This document shows positions 5,742 to 8,736 of a stretch of DNA of 8,736 bases, piece after piece (position 1 is the stretch's first letter; each line of letters opens with the position of its first letter). The stretch lies in assembly GCA_027620595.1 (NCBI GenBank), contig JAQCDI010000089.1:1-8736 (forward strand), read 5' to 3'. The notes below the pieces were generated by a model. The model made no database searches and had not been told where the DNA came from. It saw only the letters and a list, made by a program, of their open reading frames with translations. The DNA comes from Bacteroidota bacterium (GTDB lineage: Bacteria; Bacteroidota; Rhodothermia; Rhodothermales; UBA10348). The position numbers and the translations under genes are program-made.

Positions 5742-6911
5742 ATGACGACGAACGCCGAATGGATGGCGCTGGAAGACGAAACCCAGCTGGCTACCTACAA
5801 GAAATGGCCGATCGCCCTGGCCAAGGGATACGGTTCGACCGTGGAGGATGTCGAGGGACGTACCTACCTCGACCTCTATGGCGGGCACTGTGTGGCTTTC
5901 CTGGGTCACAATCACCCCCACGTGGTGCAGGCCATCAAGGACCAGGCCGATCAGTTGCTATTCTATTCCAATGCCGCCTACGCCCCGGCTCGCGCCCGCG
6001 CTTCGGCCCGGCTGGCCCGCATGGCCCCGGAAGGCATGAGCAAGGTGTTCTTCATCAACTCGGGGGCCGAGGCCAACGAGTCGGCCATGAAAATTGCTCG
6101 CAAGGCCACGGGCCGCGCCAACGTCGTAGCTGTCGAGGGAGATTTCCATGGCCGCACGCTGGGCGCCCTGGCCACGACGTGGGAAACGCAGTACCGGAAA
6201 GGCTACGAGAAGGCCTTCGGGCCCGTGACGTTCATTCCCCTCGGAGACAGTGAAACGGCCCGTGAGGTGATCCTGCGCGAGCAGCCGGCCGCCGTCATCA
6301 TCGAGCCCATCCAGTCGATGGGCGGCATGCGTACGGCCCCGGTAGAGTATTTCCAGACTCTCGAAGCAGCCTGCCGGGAAGCGGGATCGATGCTCATTTT
6401 CGACGAGGTGCAGACGGGTGTGGGACGCACAGGCGCGTTCACCTATGCCCAGCTCATCGGTGTGCGCCCCCACATGATTACCCTGGCCAAGAGCCTCGGT
6501 GGCGGCGTCCCGGTGGCAGCCGTCCTCATCGATGATGCTGTTGCGGCCAAGGTGGGCTACGGGGAGCAGGGCACGACCTTCGGCGGAGGCATGCTGGCCA
6601 TGGCGGCCGTGGATGCGGCGCTTGAAGTGGTGGAAAACGAGCACCTGTCCCAACGGGCCCGCTTCATCTGGGACACCTTGGAAGCCGGTTGCCGTGAGCG
6701 CGGTCTGCGTTGCCAGGGCGCCGGATGCCTCATGGGCATCGACTTCGGTCAGCCCGTGGGACCCATCATCGCCGGCCTGCGGGCCAAAGGCATCCTCACG
6801 GGGGGATCGGCCGACCCCAACATCATGCGGCTCATGCCCCCCGCGGTCCTCACGGCCGAGGAAATCGGCTCCTTCTTTGCTGCCATTGACGAGATCCTGG
6901 TGGCGGCATGA
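5742..6911 (+). CDS. argD: Acetylornithine (or succinylornithine) aminotransferase
   Basis: A 389-aa class III PLP-dependent aminotransferase. It converts N-acylglutamate semialdehyde to N-acylornithine with glutamate as amino donor. Visible features in order are YLDLYGGH (42-49), FINSGAEANESAMKIARKA (104-122) for cofactor phosphate binding, GDFHGRT (133-139) with the aromatic ring-stacking residue, DEVQTGVGRTG (221-231) whose Asp contacts the PLP nitrogen, and the Schiff-base lysine K250 in ITLAKSLGGG. TTFGGG (278-283) follows. The ATG at 5742 comes after a 45-base gap from argC, the only real gap inside the arg block, in which I see no promoter or terminator. Its stop overlaps the start of the transcarbamylase gene (ATGA). 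Related ornithine or GABA aminotransferases are excluded mainly by context. Confidence 0.93.
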   Translation: MTTNAEWMALEDETQLATYKKWPIALAKGYGSTVEDVEGRTYLDLYGGHCVAFLGHNHPHVVQAIKDQADQLLFYSNAAYAPARARASARLARMAPEGMSKVFFINSGAEANESAMKIARKATGRANVVAVEGDFHGRTLGALATTWETQYRKGYEKAFGPVTFIPLGDSETAREVILREQPAAVIIEPIQSMGGMRTAPVEYFQTLEAACREAGSMLIFDEVQTGVGRTGAFTYAQLIGVRPHMITLAKSLGGGVPVAAVLIDDAVAAKVGYGEQGTTFGGGMLAMAAVDAALEVVENEHLSQRARFIWDTLEAGCRERGLRCQGAGCLMGIDFGQPVGPIIAGLRAKGILTGGSADPNIMRLMPPAVLTAEEIGSFFAAIDEILVAA

Positions 6912-7918
6912 GGCACCTGCTCGACTGGCTGGATATCGACGACGCCACCTGGCAGGCCTGCATCGACGAGGCGCTGGCCTTCGAGCGGGACCGTTCGCGG
7001 GATGCTGACCGTTTCCTGGGCCGGGCCCTGGGCTTGGTGTTTTTCAATGACTCGCTGCGGACCCGCGTTTCGATGGAACTGGCGGCGCGTGAGTTGGGGG
7101 CGAACCCCGTGACCGTCACCCCGGGCTCTGGAACGTGGGGTTTCGCCTGGGACGAAGGCGTGGCCATGACCGGAGGGGAAGCGGAGCACATCAAGGAAGC
7201 CGTCGGGGTCCTGTCCCGTTATTGCCACGGTCTGGGCGTCCGGCTCTTTGCCGGCGGTACGGACCGTGCCCTGGATGTGAGCGATGCCCGGCTGAAGACG
7301 TTTGCTGCTGCCTCGACGGTGCCGGTGCTGAACCTGGAATCCGCTGCCCGCCACCCCTGTCAGGCCCTGGCCGATGCCTCGGTCCTGTACCGCTACTTTG
7401 ACGGGGAAACGGTGGGCCGCAAGTTCGTCCTCACCTGGGCCTGGCACCCCAAGGCGCTGCCCATGGCTGTGCCCAACTCCACGCTGTTGATGGCTTCCCG
7501 TCTGGGCATGGACGTGACCGTGGCCCGCCCGGAAGGCTTCGAGCTGGATGATTCGGTGATGGAAGCTGCGCGCCGTCAGGCGGCGGCCCACGGCGCAACG
7601 GTAACCGAAACCACCGACATGGACGCCGCCATGGACGGCGCGCAGATCGTCTACGCCAAGGCGTGGGGCGGCAACGAGCGCTACACCGATCCCGAGGCCG
7701 AAGTCGCACGCCGCAACAGCCACAAGGACTGGTGCGTGACGGCCGAGCGCATGGCCAAGACCGACATCGCGTCCTTCATGCATTGCCTGCCGGTACGGCG
7801 GGGGGTGGTGGTCGAGGATGCCGTGCTGGACGAGGGGCCTTCGCTGCACCTGGACCAGGCCGAATTCCGCCTCCACGCCCAGAAGGCCATCCTGTCCATG
7901 CTTTGGGGTGCCCTCTAA
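6908..7918 (+). CDS. argF': N-succinylornithine/N-acetylornithine transcarbamylase (succinyl type predicted)
   Basis: A 336-aa transcarbamylase that makes N-acylcitrulline from N-acylornithine and carbamoyl phosphate. Carbamoyl-phosphate motifs are SLRTR (49-53), RHPCQ (148-152) and HCLPVRR (292-298). W77 and the 80s loop mark the AOTCase/SOTCase branch and not ordinary ornithine transcarbamylase. The specificity residue is A92 in GGEAEH. The recalled Xanthomonas AOTCase has GDTEEH (Glu92) and the Bacteroides SOTCase GDKPEH (Pro90). Published mutants E92A, E92P, E92S and E92V of the Xanthomonas enzyme were reported to turn it into a succinylornithine enzyme. The AOTCase Lys302 that becomes carboxylated is Val301 here, and RHP replaces THP, again as in Bacteroides. 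I therefore predict N-succinylornithine as substrate. These alignments are from memory. The start overlaps the argD stop (ATGA). Confidence 0.88.
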   Translation: MRHLLDWLDIDDATWQACIDEALAFERDRSRDADRFLGRALGLVFFNDSLRTRVSMELAARELGANPVTVTPGSGTWGFAWDEGVAMTGGEAEHIKEAVGVLSRYCHGLGVRLFAGGTDRALDVSDARLKTFAAASTVPVLNLESAARHPCQALADASVLYRYFDGETVGRKFVLTWAWHPKALPMAVPNSTLLMASRLGMDVTVARPEGFELDDSVMEAARRQAAAHGATVTETTDMDAAMDGAQIVYAKAWGGNERYTDPEAEVARRNSHKDWCVTAERMAKTDIASFMHCLPVRRGVVVEDAVLDEGPSLHLDQAEFRLHAQKAILSMLWGAL

Positions 7919-7922
7919 GCCC

Positions 7923-8690
7923 ATGAAGCGATCCGTCATCAAACTCGGAGGCGCCCTGCTCGAGGAAGACCTGTCCCCGATGTGGGAGGTCCTGCCCGAC
8001 CTGCAGGCGCAGTCGGAAGTCGTGATCGTGCATGGTGGCGGACCGCAGACCACGGCCGTGGCCGAGCGGTTGGGCCATACACCCACCATTGTGGAAGGCC
8101 GTCGCGTGACCACGGACGTGGACCTGGACATCCTCAACTGGGTGATCCGCGGCGAACTGAACTCCCGGCTGGTGGCCAAGGCTGGTGCGCGCGGCATCCG
8201 GGCGGCCGGTGTCAGCGGCGCGGACGGTCCCACGCTGCTGGTCCACAAGCGTCCGCCGTGGCAGGTGGACGGGCGAACCGTGGACTTCGGCCACGTGGGG
8301 GATGTGGACCGGGTAGATCCGACCCTGCTCCTGACACTGCTGCAAGCCGGCATCCTGCCGGTGGTCAGTCCACCCGGTGTGGACACCGCCGGTCACCGCT
8401 ACAACGTGAATGCCGATACCGTGGCCCTCGAAGTGGCCCTGGCCATCGGGGCGTCCGAACTCCTGCTGCTCACCGGGTCCGGCGCCGTCTGGGACCGCAA
8501 CAGCCAGCCGATGCGCCGCCTGGACCGGGCCACCGCCAAGCAGGGCGTCTCGGAAGGCTGGATTGCCGGCGGCATGAAAGTGAAGACGGACATCGGGTTT
8601 GCGGCCCTGGAACGCGGGCTCTCCGAAGTCTGGATTGCCCATCCCGCGTCGCTGGCCCGGCGCACGAATGCGACGAGACTCGTGCCATGA
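7923..8690 (+). CDS. argB: Acetylglutamate (N-acylglutamate) kinase
   Basis: A 255-aa amino-acid-kinase-fold enzyme that phosphorylates N-acetyl- or N-succinylglutamate, the second step of arginine synthesis. Visible motifs are VIKLGGALL (5-13, K7), VHGGGPQ (36-42), GRRVT (59-63) for acyl-substrate contact, NVNADTVA (161-168), and the C-terminal GGMKVK (216-221) lysines. The ATG at 7923, four bases after the previous stop codon, puts only about five residues before the first strand. That is the short, E. coli-like form; arginine-inhibited kinases carry an extra N-terminal helix, so feedback inhibition by arginine is not expected. A weak Shine-Dalgarno (GGGGTG) lies too far upstream to be convincing. 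The frame continues upstream to 7818 but that is transcarbamylase shadow. The stop overlaps the next start (ATGA). Confidence 0.94.
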   Translation: MKRSVIKLGGALLEEDLSPMWEVLPDLQAQSEVVIVHGGGPQTTAVAERLGHTPTIVEGRRVTTDVDLDILNWVIRGELNSRLVAKAGARGIRAAGVSGADGPTLLVHKRPPWQVDGRTVDFGHVGDVDRVDPTLLLTLLQAGILPVVSPPGVDTAGHRYNVNADTVALEVALAIGASELLLLTGSGAVWDRNSQPMRRLDRATAKQGVSEGWIAGGMKVKTDIGFAALERGLSEVWIAHPASLARRTNATRLVP

Positions 8691-8736
8691 CGGATCGCTT
8701 CGACATCGCACCCGATGGATCGGCGGCGGCCGCCGA
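8687..8736 (+). CDS. Start of the next arg-operon gene, 3'-partial
   Basis: The ATG at 8687 overlaps the argB stop (ATGA) and opens a frame that runs off the window after 16 codons (MTDRFDIAPDGSAAAA). The residues are too few to identify a family. Position alone suggests an N-acylornithine/citrulline deacylase (argE, M20 family) or argH, both missing from the window and needed by the pathway. The start is credible because three other junctions in this operon use the same overlap. Confidence 0.5.
   Translation, partial: MTDRFDIAPDGSAAAA

Noticed and set aside
6749..8386. Long antisense open frame (545 codons) opposite argD end, argF' and argB
   Set aside because: It lies wholly over three well-supported genes, its translation is Arg/Pro/Ser-rich shadow sequence with no recognisable motif, and high GC content makes such frames common.
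1..8736. Mobile elements, CRISPR arrays, tRNA or rRNA genes
   Set aside because: No transposase, integrase, terminal repeats, spaced direct repeats, or RNA-gene signatures were seen; the window is densely filled with biosynthetic genes.

Overview
This is a high-GC bacterial window in which every gene lies on the + strand. It carries the end of a leucine-biosynthesis block (leuC 3' part, leuD), a small PadR-like regulator, and then most of an arginine-biosynthesis operon: argG, an unassigned P-loop ATPase-like gene, argC, argD, an argF'-type transcarbamylase, argB, and the first 16 codons of one more gene. The gene set, the gene order, the transcarbamylase type and a Bacteroidota-like TAnnTTTG promoter match suggest a high-GC member of the Bacteroidota/Rhodothermota side of the tree (Salinibacter/Rhodothermus-like). 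This placement is an inference from recalled families, not from a search.

Layout: 1-1260 leuC (start lies before the window); 1269-1829 leuD; 1839-2177 PadR-like regulator; 2178-2455 a 278-base leader region; 2456-3658 argG; 3655-4716 P-loop protein; 4713-5696 argC; 5742-6911 argD; 6908-7918 argF' (N-succinyl- or N-acetylornithine transcarbamylase); 7923-8690 argB; 8687-8736 start of the next gene. Four junctions in the arg block are ATGA stop/start overlaps, so translation is probably coupled.

The most striking part is the leader before argG. It contains a short open frame that ends at 2368 and is packed with arginine codons: 9 of the last 23 residues, many of them CGA, a codon argG never uses. 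It also has two hairpins over those codons and then an 11-bp hairpin followed by nine Ts, an intrinsic terminator only 22 bases before the argG ATG. Arms of the upstream hairpins are also complementary to parts of the terminator, so the terminator and the alternative pairings exclude each other. This is the layout of ribosome-mediated transcription attenuation, here apparently sensing arginyl-tRNA. Arginine operons are usually described as controlled by ArgR, so such an attenuator would be unusual.

The pathway appears to be the acylated, Bacteroides-type route. The transcarbamylase has Ala at the position where AOTCase has Glu92 and SOTCase has Pro90, and it lacks the AOTCase lysine equivalent to Lys302. 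Both features point to N-succinylornithine as substrate. ArgB is short and lacks the N-terminal helix of arginine-inhibited kinases, which fits control at transcription. No argA or argJ is visible in the window. The unassigned BioD/DUF1611-like P-loop protein locked between argG and argC is therefore a candidate for an unrecognised step, possibly glutamate N-acylation.
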